Source: Candidatus Nanopelagicus abundans
GTDB lineage: Bacteria; Actinomycetota; Actinomycetes; Nanopelagicales; Nanopelagicaceae
Assembly (NCBI RefSeq): GCF_002288305.1
Contig: NZ_CP016779.1
Coordinates: 496,001 to 560,000 of the forward strand
Length of the DNA stretch: 64,000 nt
Direction: 5' to 3'
The position numbers were made by a program, and so were the translations under genes. The notes under the pieces were generated by a model. That model did not search any database. It saw nothing but the letters and a program-made list of their open reading frames with translations, and was not told where the DNA came from. Shown here in pieces: positions 27,234-36,873 of this stretch; position 1 is the stretch's first letter, and each line of letters begins with the position of its first letter.

Positions 27234-29915
27234 ATGGATTCAGTAGATATCCGCTCTAGGTGGCTTGATTTTTTTGAGTCAAAGAACTCGTTAAAACTTT
27301 CTCATACTGTTGTTCCCTCAGCCTCACTTATTGCAAGTGATCCAAATCTTTTATTAGTAAACGCGGGAATGGTACCGTTTAAACCCTTCTTCCTTGGTGA
27401 GGTAAAGCCACCGTATCAGCGAGCAACCTCTGTTCAAAAATGTGTAAGAACTTTAGATATCGATGAAGTTGGCAAAACAACGAGACATGCATCTTTCTTT
27501 CAGATGTGCGGAAACTTTTCATTTGGTGATTACTTCAAAGAGGGTGCTATTGCACTTGCTTGGGAGTTACTAACTAAATCGATATCAGATGGTGGATATG
27601 GATTTAGTGAGGATAAGTTATGGGTGACTGTTTATGAAGATGATGATGAGGCAGCAAACATTTGGCAAAAACAAGTTGGTGTACCAAAGAATCGTATTCA
27701 GCGCAGAGGCATGGCAGATAATTTTTGGTCAATGGGGGTGCCAGGTCCTTGTGGGCCTTGTTCTGAAATTTACTTTGATCGCGGGAGTGCTTATGGCAAA
27801 GAGGGTGGACCAATTGCTGATGAAGATAGGTATCTTGAAATTTGGAACTTAGTTTTTATGCAAAATATTAGGGGCGACGGCGGAGACAAAAATTCATTTC
27901 CAATTGTTGGAGAATTGCCTGCGAAAAATATTGATACTGGCTTAGGGCTTGAGCGCACTGCCGCCCTTTTGCAAGGTGTTGAAAATATATATGAAATTGA
28001 TACAACAAAGATGGTTTTAGATAAAGCGTCAGCTCTAACAAAAGTTAAATATGGAAAAGATGAAAAGTCAGATGTAGCACTTCGTGTAGTAGCAGATCAC
28101 GCACGAACAGCCATGATGCTAATTGGTGATGGCGTAACTCCAGGTAATGAAGGCCGCGGGTACGTATTACGGCGAATGATGCGGCGAACAATTAGAAATA
28201 TGCGGCTGCTCGGTTCACAAGATTTAGTTATTGGCGAGTTAATTAAAAGTTCAATTAAGGCGATGGGCCCACAGTATCCGGACCTAATTAGTGGATCTGA
28301 AAGAATTTTGGCAATTGCGCAGGCCGAAGAAGAAACTTTTACTCAGACCTTAAAAAGTGGAACTAGTATTTTTGATTTAGCTGCAACTCAATTAAAAAGT
28401 GAGAAGAGTAAATCCTTATCAGCGGATACAGCATTTAAACTACATGACACATATGGATTTCCATTTGATTTAACACTTGAGATGGCACGTGAGCAAGGTC
28501 TTGGTGTTGATGAGGTGGGATTCCGTAAGCTAATGAATGAGCAGAGAGATCGAGCCAAGGCAGATGCCAAAGCTAAGAAGAGTGGACACACAGATTTAAC
28601 AGAGTATCGAGCAATTGTAGATAAATCAGGCACCTCAAAGTTTGTTGGATATGAAAATATTTCTGCAGAAGCAACGATTACCGGTGTATTAGTTGATGGG
28701 AAAAGTGTTGCAGAAGCAAATATTGGTGCTGAGATTGAAATTACTTTAGATCGAACGCCATTTTATGCTGAAGGTGGTGGTCAATTAGCCGATGGTGGAA
28801 AAATTCAACTTTCTAATGGCGCTGTAATTCAAGTTGAAGATGTTCAGTCACCTCTGCCTGGTCTAATTGTTCATAGAGGAAGTGTGGTTAGCGGTGTTGT
28901 AAAGAGTGGCGCTCCAGTTGTTGCTGATATTGATTTAGAACGAAGATTAGCTATTTCTAGAGCACATACAGCAACGCATATGGTGCACAAAGCTTTTAGA
29001 GAAGCGTTAGGTGAGACGGCAACTCAAGCCGGATCTGAAAACGCACCAGGTCGATTCAGGTTTGATTTTCCTTCAACTAGCGCTGTTCCAATATCTGTAC
29101 TTAATGATGTTGAAAGTAGAGTTAATGAATTATTAATTGCTGACTTACAAGTACACGCTCAAGTAATGTCACAAGATGCCGCAAAAGCTATGGGAGCAAT
29201 AGCACTATTTGGTGAAAAGTATGGTGATCAGGTTCGAGTTGTTAGCGTTGGCGATTGGGCCAAGGAGTTATGCGGTGGCACACATGTGGCTCGCTCAGGC
29301 CAACTTGGGTTAGTAAAGCTTTTATCTGAGTCATCAATTGGTGCTGGTGTACGTAGAGTCGAAGCGCTTGTTGGGCACGATGCTTATCAATATCTTGCTC
29401 GCGAGCATGTATTACTGAATTCTTTGACTGAAATAATTAAAGGTGCGCGGGCAGATGAATTACCGCAGCGTATTTCTGAATTAGTTGAAAAAATGAAATC
29501 GATGGAGAAAGAGTTATCAGCTGTTCGAAGTGCAAAGGCGTTAGCAGCCACCTCACAAATAGCTAATAAAGCAAAGAAGGTTAGAGATATTAATTTAATT
29601 GTTGAGCAATTAGAAAGTGAAATAGCAGTTGATGACATGAGATCAATTGCAATTAATTTGCGAGAAAAAGTTAAGTCTGGTGTAGTGGTGCTTTCAACTA
29701 TCAATAGTGGTAAGCCCTTACTTGTCGCTGCAGTCTCACCTGAAGCGATTAAATTGGGAATTAAGGCAGGTGATTTAATAAAAATTGGTTCTGCAACCCT
29801 TGGCGGTGGCGGCGGTGGTAAAGACGACTTCGCACAAGGTGGTGGGGTAGATGTTCTAGCTATTTCAAAGGCACTCACTGAAATTACCAAGCTAATTGAG
29901 GGGAAAGTAAATTAA
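27234..29915 (+). CDS. alaS: Alanyl-tRNA synthetase
   Basis: An 893-residue class II synthetase with all domains: the catalytic core with [16 protein letters not shown], the editing domain with [16 protein letters not shown] (HxxxH) and CGGTH, a coiled coil near 730-800, and the C-terminal oligomerisation domain with [15 protein letters not shown]. It charges tRNA-Ala and clears Ser and Gly mischarges. A GTG at 27231 directly precedes the ATG at 27234; I use the ATG, but either is possible. It continues into ruvX after 14 nt. Confidence 0.96.
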   Translation: MDSVDIRSRWLDFFESKNSLKLSHTVVPSASLIASDPNLLLVNAGMVPFKPFFLGEVKPPYQRATSVQKCVRTLDIDEVGKTTRHASFFQMCGNFSFGDYFKEGAIALAWELLTKSISDGGYGFSEDKLWVTVYEDDDEAANIWQKQVGVPKNRIQRRGMADNFWSMGVPGPCGPCSEIYFDRGSAYGKEGGPIADEDRYLEIWNLVFMQNIRGDGGDKNSFPIVGELPAKNIDTGLGLERTAALLQGVENIYEIDTTKMVLDKASALTKVKYGKDEKSDVALRVVADHARTAMMLIGDGVTPGNEGRGYVLRRMMRRTIRNMRLLGSQDLVIGELIKSSIKAMGPQYPDLISGSERILAIAQAEEETFTQTLKSGTSIFDLAATQLKSEKSKSLSADTAFKLHDTYGFPFDLTLEMAREQGLGVDEVGFRKLMNEQRDRAKADAKAKKSGHTDLTEYRAIVDKSGTSKFVGYENISAEATITGVLVDGKSVAEANIGAEIEITLDRTPFYAEGGGQLADGGKIQLSNGAVIQVEDVQSPLPGLIVHRGSVVSGVVKSGAPVVADIDLERRLAISRAHTATHMVHKAFREALGETATQAGSENAPGRFRFDFPSTSAVPISVLNDVESRVNELLIADLQVHAQVMSQDAAKAMGAIALFGEKYGDQVRVVSVGDWAKELCGGTHVARSGQLGLVKLLSESSIGAGVRRVEALVGHDAYQYLAREHVLLNSLTEIIKGARADELPQRISELVEKMKSMEKELSAVRSAKALAATSQIANKAKKVRDINLIVEQLESEIAVDDMRSIAINLREKVKSGVVVLSTINSGKPLLVAAVSPEAIKLGIKAGDLIKIGSATLGGGGGGKDDFAQGGGVDVLAISKALTEITKLIEGKVN

Positions 29916-29929
29916 AGATCGGACCGATA

Positions 29930-30382
29930 ATGAGTAAGCCTGTAGAAATTGGCCGAAGAGTTGGCTTTGATTTTGGAGATAAGCGGATCGGTGTTGCAAC
30001 TTCTGATCGTGAATCAATTTTAGTTTCACCCCATGCAACTATCTTAAATAATGAAAAATTAGTCGATAAATTATTAGAAATAGTAAAAGAAGTTGAACCA
30101 ATTTATATTGTTGTAGGTGATCCAAAGCATTTATCGGGGGAGGAAAGTGCGAAATCTGCAGATGTTGCTGAGTTTGCAATCTTATTAAAAAGTGTTTTTA
30201 AGGGTCCGATTTATTTTGTAGACGAGCGGCTTACTACCGCCAATTCTTATGCTCAAATGCGGGAAGTAGGAAAATCTGAAAGAGATAGTAAACATATTAT
30301 TGATCAAATTGCAGCTATAAATATATTAGAGAGTGCAATACTTAGTGAGAGATCTGGAACAGCAATAGGTAGGCTTATGTGA
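29930..30382 (+). CDS. ruvX: YqgF/RuvX family pre-16S rRNA nuclease
   Basis: A 150-residue RNase H-like protein with GFDFGDKRIGVATSD (13-27), VVGDPKHLSG and VDERLTT. In Escherichia coli YqgF trims the 16S rRNA 5' end; in mycobacteria RuvX acts as a Holliday junction resolvase, so either role is possible. It lies between alaS and mltG, the usual order, and its last codons overlap the mltG start by 4 nt. Confidence 0.92.
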   Translation: MSKPVEIGRRVGFDFGDKRIGVATSDRESILVSPHATILNNEKLVDKLLEIVKEVEPIYIVVGDPKHLSGEESAKSADVAEFAILLKSVFKGPIYFVDERLTTANSYAQMREVGKSERDSKHIIDQIAAINILESAILSERSGTAIGRLM

Positions 30383-31377
30383 GACGTTTAATTGGCATGT
30401 TACTTGGCTGTGTAACATTTTCTATATCCGCAGTGTTTATCCATAACGCGTTCCTACTTAATGACTATCGGGCTACTACGTCAGATCAAAAAGTTGAAAT
30501 CTTTATCGAACCTGGAGATAGTGGTACTGAAATAGCTCAGAAGCTTTATAAATCTGGAGTGATAAAAGTAAGTAAAGTTTTTTATAAAATTGCGATAAAT
30601 GAAAAGCGTGCTAAATCAATTTCTCCTGGAGTTCATGAGATTGATTTGAAAATATCATCTCGGGCAGCTTTTGAACAACTTCTTGATGGCAAACGCAATC
30701 GAGGTCTATTTGGGTTTAATGAGGGTTTACGAAAGAATGAAATATTAGATCTATTATCAAAATCAAATTTGGTTGAAGGCGTATTATCAAAAGATGTAAA
30801 ACCTGATAAAAAATATAACACTAATAATCTAGAAGGGTTTTTGTTTCCAGCTCAATATGCATTTATTCCTGGTTTAAGCACGGATAATGCAGTTCAACAA
30901 ATGGTTGATCGCTTTAATTTAGCGGCTAAAGCTAGCAAGATTGATCAAGGATATAGTGGCTTTACCCCGTATGAGCTTTTAACAATAGCGTCTATGTTAC
31001 AAGCAGAAGGTGATGAGCAAGATTTTTCAAAAATTGCTCGGGTTATTTATAACAGATTAAAAGTAGGCATGCCTTTGCAGATAAATGCAACAATTGATTA
31101 TGCGATGAATTTAAGAGGAAAAATTCGCTTGCCATATAAATTACTAGAAATAAAATCTCCTTATAACACTTACCGATATCGTGGATTGCCGCCAGGCCCA
31201 ATTGGAAATCCAGGTCAGGCTGCGTTAGAGGCTGCAGTTAATCCTGCAAACGGGCAGTGGCTCTACTATGTGACAGTGAAACCTAGTGACACTAGATTTA
31301 CAAAATCTTATGACGAATTCCTAGTTTGGGTAAGTGAGTTTAAGAAAAACGAAAAGGCAGGTTTGTTTAATGATTAA
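30379..31377 (+). CDS. mltG: Endolytic murein transglycosylase MltG
   Basis: A 332-residue YceG-type membrane protein. An N-terminal transmembrane helix (about 5-26) is followed by a LysM-like region and the catalytic domain with the glutamate in SMLQAEGDEQDF, ARVIYNRL, and the terminal LPPGPIGNPG. It cleaves nascent peptidoglycan strands and is a candidate terminator of glycan elongation. It starts with GTG on the ruvX stop and overlaps aroE by 8 nt. Confidence 0.93.
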   Translation: MRRLIGMLLGCVTFSISAVFIHNAFLLNDYRATTSDQKVEIFIEPGDSGTEIAQKLYKSGVIKVSKVFYKIAINEKRAKSISPGVHEIDLKISSRAAFEQLLDGKRNRGLFGFNEGLRKNEILDLLSKSNLVEGVLSKDVKPDKKYNTNNLEGFLFPAQYAFIPGLSTDNAVQQMVDRFNLAAKASKIDQGYSGFTPYELLTIASMLQAEGDEQDFSKIARVIYNRLKVGMPLQINATIDYAMNLRGKIRLPYKLLEIKSPYNTYRYRGLPPGPIGNPGQAALEAAVNPANGQWLYYVTVKPSDTRFTKSYDEFLVWVSEFKKNEKAGLFND

Positions 31378-32167
31378 GTTGGCGGTGGCTGGTTACCCAA
31401 TTAGCCATTCTCTCTCGCCCCTATTACATTCCACTGCTTACAAGATCCTTGGGGTAGAAGCAGAATTCTTAAGTGCTGAAATAAGTGAAGATAAGTTTGG
31501 TGATTATTATTTTGAAGCAAAAAATTCTGGGTATAGAGGCCTTGCATTAACTATGCCATTAAAGGAAATTTCAATTGGATTTGTGGATAGAGTTGACCCA
31601 GTTGCTAAGCAAATAACCTCTGTTAATACAATTATCTTTGAATCAACTGGAAGTATTGGTTTATCAACTGACTTGCTAGCTTTTAAAAACCTGCTTAAGC
31701 CATATTTTGGCAAGAAAATTGCGATTCTTGGTGCAGGCGGAACTGCTCGTGCTGCGATTGGTGCTTTAAGAGGAAGTGGTTCAGAACTTTCAATTTTAAC
31801 TAGATCTGTGACTCGCCATGATCAGTTACACGCCGCCGCAGTTGATTTAGATATTGAGTTTTTAGATTGGCATCGATTTGAAGAGATTCAAGATAGAGAT
31901 TTGATTATTTCTACTACACCTGCCGGTGCAACTGATGGACTTTCAATTATCTCAACAAAAGCAGATTTCTTTGAGGTTATTTACCACCCATGGCCCACTG
32001 AGCTAGCAAAGCGGTACCAGAATCTAGGAAGAAATGTAATTGGAGGACTATCTCTTCTAGTTGAGCAGGCACTATTTCAGATAAATTATTTTTCACAAAA
32101 AGAGTTTGATTTTGATGAAATGAGGAAAGAATTGCTTAAAGTCGCAAATGCGGCCGTTAAGGGTTAA
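31370..32167 (+). CDS. aroE: Shikimate dehydrogenase
   Basis: A 265-residue enzyme that reduces 3-dehydroshikimate to shikimate. GYPISHSLSPLLHS near the N terminus binds substrate, the lysine in MPLKE is catalytic, and LGAGGTARAAIGAL is the NADP-binding loop. The frame is open upstream to 31334, but the ATG at 31370 matches the family start and overlaps mltG by 8 nt. The remaining shikimate genes follow beyond a small prepilin peptidase gene. Confidence 0.94.
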   Translation: MIKLAVAGYPISHSLSPLLHSTAYKILGVEAEFLSAEISEDKFGDYYFEAKNSGYRGLALTMPLKEISIGFVDRVDPVAKQITSVNTIIFESTGSIGLSTDLLAFKNLLKPYFGKKIAILGAGGTARAAIGALRGSGSELSILTRSVTRHDQLHAAAVDLDIEFLDWHRFEEIQDRDLIISTTPAGATDGLSIISTKADFFEVIYHPWPTELAKRYQNLGRNVIGGLSLLVEQALFQINYFSQKEFDFDEMRKELLKVANAAVKG

Positions 32168-32182
32168 TCCACAACCATACTT

Positions 32183-32206
32183 TTAGAGATTTTAAATCTC
32201 TAACCT
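32183..32206 (+). promoter_or_regulatory. Perfect 21-bp palindrome over the -10 of the prepilin peptidase gene
   Basis: TTAGAGATTT and AAATCTCTAA, separated by one T, form a perfect inverted repeat at 32183-32203. It overlaps a TAACCT -10 element (32201-32206) that lies 6 nt before the ATG at 32213. The layout fits a repressor operator. It could also act as an RNA hairpin at the 3' end of the aroE transcript, but no U-run follows. Confidence 0.5.
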
Positions 32207-32212
32207 GCTGTA

Positions 32213-32587
32213 ATGGCAATTCAAATTCTTCTGTTACTTATGCTGACCTGGATGTCATTTTATGATATCCGCTTTCATTTAATCAGAAATATTGATTTAT
32301 TTGTTATTTTTTTGTTATTGATACCAAATTTGGGTAATTGGTTATTTGGTTGTTTAAATCTTTCTTTCTATCTATTGCTTAATATGGTAGCTAAAGGCGT
32401 AATAGGTGCAGGGGATATCAAGTTGTCGTTTTTATTAGCGTTACAGCTTGGTTCAGTTACTGCCTTGGTGAATTCGCTTTCTTTCACATGGATTCTTGGC
32501 GGTCTTTATGCATTAATAAGTAGATCACCTGCCATTGCCTTTGCGCCATTTATGATCTGTGGTACCTATTTAGCAAGAATTCTCTGA
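32213..32587 (+). CDS. Small A24-family prepilin peptidase-like protein
   Basis: A 124-residue integral membrane protein with about four hydrophobic segments. It carries the two aspartates of A24 aspartyl proteases, in SFYDIR near residue 17 and GAGDIKLS near residue 64 (GxGD). It lacks the N-terminal methyltransferase domain of full-length PilD. It could cleave type IV prepilin or Tad/Flp-type leader peptides, but no pilin or pilus assembly genes are in the window. It sits between aroE and aroC, where other Actinobacteria also carry a prepilin peptidase. The mRNA is probably leaderless, under a palindromic operator-like site. Confidence 0.75.
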   Translation: MAIQILLLLMLTWMSFYDIRFHLIRNIDLFVIFLLLIPNLGNWLFGCLNLSFYLLLNMVAKGVIGAGDIKLSFLLALQLGSVTALVNSLSFTWILGGLYALISRSPAIAFAPFMICGTYLARIL

Positions 32588-32664
32588 GTAAGAGGTTAAA
32601 TTGGCGGCGAGATAAGTATCTGATCTGAGAGAATACTCTTCTAAATATTGATTAGGGGAGTCTT

Positions 32665-33849
32665 GTGATTCGTTGGCTAACAGCAGGTGAATCACACGGT
32701 CCTGCTCTTTCAGCAATTATTGAGGGAATTCCTGCACATGTTCTCATCACTAGTAAAGATATTGACGCAGATTTATCTCGCCGCCGATTAGGTTTTGGCA
32801 GAGGTGCTCGTCAGAATTTTGAAGCTGACAAAATAACTATTACTGGCGGTATTCGACTTGGCATAACACAAGGTGGCCCAATTGCTATTCAAATTGCAAA
32901 TTCAGAGTGGCCCAAGTGGGAAAAAGTTATGAGTTCAGATCCTGTTCCTGAAGATGAAATTAAAGATCTTGCTCGAAATGCGCCTTTAACAAGGCCACGT
33001 CCTGGACATGCAGATTTAGTAGGGATGCAAAAATTTAATTTTTCTGATGCTAGACCCGTTTTAGAGAGGGCAAGTGCAAGAGAGACAGCGTCAAGAGTTG
33101 CACTAGGAGCGGTGGCTCGTGCTTTTCTCAAGCAGTCAGTTGGAATTGAAATATTAAGTCATGTGATTTCAATTGGTGAGGTCAGTGTGTCTGAAGATTA
33201 TTCATTACCTACCATTGCAGATCGAAATCGAATTGATGAGAACCCAGTGCGATGTGCTGATCAAAAAGTAAGTGAAGCAATTGTTAAAGAGATTGAAGCA
33301 GCCCATCGTGATGGAGACACACTTGGTGGTGTTGTTGAAGTTTTAGCTTATAACTTACCACCAGGATTAGGTTCTTATACACACTGGGATAAACGCCTAG
33401 ATGCAAAACTTGCTGGAGCAATGATGGGTATTCAAGCTATTAAAGGTGTAGAAATTGGTGACGGTTTCACAACTGCAAGACGGCGAGGCACTGTTGCTCA
33501 TGATGAAATTGAGAAGAACTCTAAAGGTGCAATTGCAAGGCGCACTGATCGAGCTGGTGGCACTGAAGGTGGAGTTAGTAACGGGGAAATTCTAAGAGTT
33601 AAGGTTGCAATGAAACCAATATCTACTGTTCCAAAAGCATTGGACACAATAGATGTAGCAACCGGTGAACCAGCTAAAGCAATTAATCAACGCTCAGATG
33701 TGTGCGCTGTTCCTGCCGCTGGAATTGTGGCAGAGGCTATGGCTGCTTTAGTACTGGCAGATGCAGTGCTTGAAAAATTTGGTGGTGATAGCTTGCAAGA
33801 GACTAAGCGAAACTTTGAGAACTACATAAAAACCTTAGATATAAAGTAA
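32665..33849 (+). CDS. aroC: Chorismate synthase
   Basis: A 394-residue FMN-dependent enzyme that makes chorismate from EPSP. All signatures are present: GESHGPAL (8-15), [39 protein letters not shown] and [16 protein letters not shown]. The start is a GTG preceded by AGGGGAG, so this gene is leadered. It shares one base with aroK (TAATG) and heads the aroC-K-B-Q run. Confidence 0.96.
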   Translation: MIRWLTAGESHGPALSAIIEGIPAHVLITSKDIDADLSRRRLGFGRGARQNFEADKITITGGIRLGITQGGPIAIQIANSEWPKWEKVMSSDPVPEDEIKDLARNAPLTRPRPGHADLVGMQKFNFSDARPVLERASARETASRVALGAVARAFLKQSVGIEILSHVISIGEVSVSEDYSLPTIADRNRIDENPVRCADQKVSEAIVKEIEAAHRDGDTLGGVVEVLAYNLPPGLGSYTHWDKRLDAKLAGAMMGIQAIKGVEIGDGFTTARRRGTVAHDEIEKNSKGAIARRTDRAGGTEGGVSNGEILRVKVAMKPISTVPKALDTIDVATGEPAKAINQRSDVCAVPAAGIVAEAMAALVLADAVLEKFGGDSLQETKRNFENYIKTLDIK

Positions 33850-34364
33850 TGCTTACGAAAATCGTCTTAATCGGCCCACCGGGTGCGGGTAAATCCTCAG
33901 TAGGTCGTGCTTTATCTAAAGAGCTATCAATGCCATTTATTGATAGTGATAGTGAGGTTGAGAAAATAGCCGGTAAAAAGATTTCTGAAATTTTTGTTGA
34001 TGATGGTGAGCAGATATTTCGTAAAATGGAAGTTGATGTTGTTAGTAAATTACTCACGGACTTTTCCGGCGTTATTGCATTAGGTGGTGGTGCTCCAATT
34101 ACTGTAGAAACACAACATAAATTAGAGTCATGCGACTTTCCCATAGTATTCATTGATGTTTCAATTTCACAGGCAGCAAATAGAGTTGGATTTAATAAAG
34201 ATAGACCTCTACTTTTGATAAACCCTCGCCAGCAGTGGCTGAATTTAATGAATGATCGCCGGCCTATATATGAGCGACTTGCGACCGAAATTGTGTCTTC
34301 TGATAATAAGAAACCGGCAGAAGTTGCCAAAATTATTAGTGAAAAGCTAAAGAGTAAATTATGA
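33849..34364 (+). CDS. aroK: Shikimate kinase
   Basis: A 171-residue P-loop kinase that phosphorylates shikimate. Walker A is GPPGAGKSSVGRAL (9-22), DSDSEVE (34-40) binds shikimate and metal, GGGAP is in the core, and a NKDRPLL lid region follows. It is coupled to aroC by 1 nt and to aroB by 4 nt. Confidence 0.95.
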   Translation: MLTKIVLIGPPGAGKSSVGRALSKELSMPFIDSDSEVEKIAGKKISEIFVDDGEQIFRKMEVDVVSKLLTDFSGVIALGGGAPITVETQHKLESCDFPIVFIDVSISQAANRVGFNKDRPLLLINPRQQWLNLMNDRRPIYERLATEIVSSDNKKPAEVAKIISEKLKSKL

Positions 34365-35386
34365 AAATAATAAACGTAAAAGCTGAGCATAATTACCAGG
34401 TTGAAATAGGGGTTGAATTTTCAAGTGCGATCAAGCAAATATGTAATAACCATAGAAAAGTTTTGCTATTAGCCCCCGCCTCTCTTATAAAGCTATTTAA
34501 AATAAAAGAATCGAAAAATTTATTTCTACTTCCAACTCCAAATGGTGAGAGTCAAAAGAGTGCTCAGTTCTTAGATCGTATTTGGCGAAAAGCAGCATCC
34601 ATAGGATTGGAAAGATCAGATGCCATTATTGGATTTGGCGGGGGAGCTACTACCGATGTCGCCGGCTTTGCCGCTGCAACATGGCTTAGAGGGATAAGTT
34701 GGTATGCGATACCAACATCACTTGCCGGAATGGTTGATGCTGGTGTTGGCGGAAAAACCGGAATTAATTCTGGTGCCGGAAAGAATTTAATCGGGTCTTT
34801 TTATTCACCTAAAAAAGTATTTATAGATCCGCACTTTTTAGAAAGTCTACCCAAGCGGGATATCTCTGCTGGAATGGCAGAAGTAATTAAATGTGGCTTC
34901 ATTGCTGATTATAAGATTTTAAATCTTGTGCAAGAAGATATTTTGGATTATCCACAATTAATTTCTCGAGCCGTTAAAGTAAAGGCCGATGTTGTCTCTA
35001 AAGACTTTAAAGAGAGCAAACTTCGCGAGATTTTAAACTACGGTCATACCTTAGGACATGCGATTGAGAAAGATAGTAAGTATAAATTGCGCCATGGTGA
35101 GGCTGTAAGTATTGGAATGGTATTCGCGGCAGAATTGAGCAAAGAATTAAGTAATTTATCTGAGGTTGCGGTTTTGCTACATCGCGAACTGCTAAGAAAC
35201 TTTAATCTACCTCTGAGCTACAGCAGGAGTAGGTGGAATAGTTTGTCCGTATTGCTCATGCAGGATAAAAAGGTAAAGCAGTCTCGATTACGTTTTATTG
35301 GGATTAGCAAAATCGGGAAACCAGTCTGGTTAGAAGATGTTTCATTGAGCACCCTTGCAAAGGTATATGAGAGAATAAGCAAATGA
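34361..35386 (+). CDS. aroB: 3-dehydroquinate synthase
   Basis: A 341-residue NAD- and metal-dependent cyclase that makes 3-dehydroquinate from DAHP. GFGGGATTDVAGFAAATWLRG binds NAD and phosphate, VGGKTGIN and AEVIKCGFI line the active site, and NYGHTLGHAIE supplies metal histidines. It overlaps aroK and aroQ by 4 nt each, so the four aro genes are translationally coupled. Confidence 0.96.
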   Translation: MKIINVKAEHNYQVEIGVEFSSAIKQICNNHRKVLLLAPASLIKLFKIKESKNLFLLPTPNGESQKSAQFLDRIWRKAASIGLERSDAIIGFGGGATTDVAGFAAATWLRGISWYAIPTSLAGMVDAGVGGKTGINSGAGKNLIGSFYSPKKVFIDPHFLESLPKRDISAGMAEVIKCGFIADYKILNLVQEDILDYPQLISRAVKVKADVVSKDFKESKLREILNYGHTLGHAIEKDSKYKLRHGEAVSIGMVFAAELSKELSNLSEVAVLLHRELLRNFNLPLSYSRSRWNSLSVLLMQDKKVKQSRLRFIGISKIGKPVWLEDVSLSTLAKVYERISK

Positions 35387-35814
35387 AGATATTGATTCTA
35401 AATGGCCCTAATCTTTCTCGTCTTGATCTGCGGGAAAAAAGTTATTATGGTGATCTCGATTATGCTGGTTTGAGGAAAGCCATTGAATCAAAAGCCACCT
35501 CACTTGGAATTGATGTCGATGTTAAGCAGAGTGATAGTGAAAGTGAATTAATCTCTCTCCTACATGAGGCTGCAGATAAAAAGCAGCCAGTGATATTTAA
35601 TCCTGCAGCCTTTACTCATTATTCATATGCGATTCGGGATGCAGTGATAATGCTTAAAGCGCCCGTAATTGAAGTGCACCTATCAAATCCACTCTCTCGC
35701 GAAGAGTTCCGCCATACTTCGGTTATTAGCGGGGTAGTAAATGGAACAATTGCTGGGTTTGGCGTTGAGAGCTATCACCTTGCGCTAATTGCAATGCAAA
35801 AACTACTTGGCTAA
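35383..35814 (+). CDS. aroQ: 3-dehydroquinate dehydratase, type II
   Basis: A 143-residue type II dehydratase with LNGPNLSRL (5-13), the catalytic tyrosine in KSYYGD, NPAAFTHYSYAIRDAV and EVHLSNPLSREEFRHTS. It converts 3-dehydroquinate to 3-dehydroshikimate. It completes steps 2, 3, 5 and 7 of the pathway in this run, with step 4 (aroE) just upstream. EPSP synthase and DAHP synthase are not in the window. A 66-nt gap separates it from efp. Confidence 0.95.
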   Translation: MKILILNGPNLSRLDLREKSYYGDLDYAGLRKAIESKATSLGIDVDVKQSDSESELISLLHEAADKKQPVIFNPAAFTHYSYAIRDAVIMLKAPVIEVHLSNPLSREEFRHTSVISGVVNGTIAGFGVESYHLALIAMQKLLG

Positions 35815-35880
35815 CAAGGTAGGCTAGGCCAATAATTTTCTGGTAAATATCAGAGTTAATCATGTTTGGATGGGATAAAA

Positions 35881-36441
35881 ATGGCAACAACAAATGATCT
35901 TAAAAATGGCATGACCTTAAATATTGATGGTCAGCTTTGGAATGTTGTCGAGTTTCAACATGTTAAGCCTGGTAAAGGCGGAGCATTTGTTCGCACAAAA
36001 ATGAAATCAGTCCTCTCTGGCAAAGTTGTTGAAAAAACATTAAATGCTGGCGTAAAGGTTGAAGTTGCTTCAGTTGAAAAACGAGATATGCAATATCTCT
36101 ATAAAGATGGTGAAGATTTTATGTTTATGGATTCAACCAATTACGACCAAATTAGAATTAGCAAAGAAACTGTTGGCGATGCTGTTGATTACATGTTAGA
36201 AAACACTGATGCTATTGTTGCAATGCATGAAGGAAATCCACTTTTTATAGAATTACCTGCATCTGTTGAATTAAAAATTACTTATACTGAGCCAGGTTTA
36301 CAAGGTGATAGATCTTCCGGTGGTACAAAACCTGCAACAGTTGAAACTGGCATTACAGTTCAGGTTCCACTTTTCATTAAACAGGATGAAAAAGTATTAG
36401 TTGACACTCGAACCGGTGCTTATCTAGGTCGAGCAAACTAA
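35881..36441 (+). CDS. efp: Elongation factor P
   Basis: A 186-residue three-domain OB-fold protein. The tip loop is [12 protein letters not shown] (29-40), whose lysine enters the ribosomal P site to rescue proline stretches. No EpmA-type modifying enzyme is visible in the window. I chose the ATG at 35881, with GGATGGGAT upstream, over an open frame from 35866, because [11 protein letters not shown] is the family start. nusB follows after 2 nt. Confidence 0.95.
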   Translation: MATTNDLKNGMTLNIDGQLWNVVEFQHVKPGKGGAFVRTKMKSVLSGKVVEKTLNAGVKVEVASVEKRDMQYLYKDGEDFMFMDSTNYDQIRISKETVGDAVDYMLENTDAIVAMHEGNPLFIELPASVELKITYTEPGLQGDRSSGGTKPATVETGITVQVPLFIKQDEKVLVDTRTGAYLGRAN

Positions 36442-36443
36442 AA

Positions 36444-36851
36444 GTGTCCGCGCGTAGTAAGGCTCGTAAACGGGCGCTTGATTTTTTATATGAAGCGGAT
36501 ATAAAAAAAGTTCAAGCATCAGATCTCTTTGGGGCTCGAGGAGCTACTGAACTATCGCAAGAACCCTACGTACTAACTCTCTTAACAGGGGTAGCTCAGC
36601 ATATAAACAAGATTGATGAATTAATTATTACATATGCGCAGGGTTGGGATATGGATCGAATGCCGCCAATTGACCGCAACATATTAAGGATTGCAATCTT
36701 TGAAATACTCTGGGCATCAGATATTGATCTTCAAGTAGCCTGTGATGAAGCAGTTGAGTTAGCAAAATCTATTTCAACTGATGAATCCTCTAGTTATATA
36801 AATGGCGTTTTAGGCCGAATCATTAAACTAAAGGATTCAATAGCATTCTAG
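36444..36851 (+). CDS. nusB: Transcription antitermination factor NusB
   Basis: A 135-residue all-helical RNA-binding protein. The N-terminal SARSKARKRALDFLYEADI and C-terminal MPPIDRNILRIAIFEI and SSSYINGVLGRI blocks define the family. With NusE it binds boxA RNA and supports rRNA transcription. The start is a GTG 2 nt after efp. Its stop codon lies in a terminator-like hairpin shared with the convergent bldD gene. Confidence 0.93.
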   Translation: MSARSKARKRALDFLYEADIKKVQASDLFGARGATELSQEPYVLTLLTGVAQHINKIDELIITYAQGWDMDRMPPIDRNILRIAIFEILWASDIDLQVACDEAVELAKSISTDESSSYINGVLGRIIKLKDSIAF

Positions 36852-36873
36852 GCTTTAATTAGCCCTAGTTTTT
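36848..36873 (+). terminator. Terminator candidate at the nusB/bldD junction
   Basis: CTAGGCT (36848-36854) pairs with AGCCCTAG (36861-36868) with one bulged C around TTAATT, followed by TTTTT. It would end the aro-efp-nusB transcript within the 3' end of bldD. On the minus strand no T-run follows, so it is one-directional. Confidence 0.5.

Noticed and set aside
29387-29890. 167-codon frame antisense to the end of alaS
   Set aside because: It overlaps the conserved C-terminal domain of alanyl-tRNA synthetase and has no start signal.
33803-34390. 195-codon frame antisense to aroK
   Set aside because: It fully covers the shikimate kinase gene, which has all its motifs, and the antisense product resembles no family I know.
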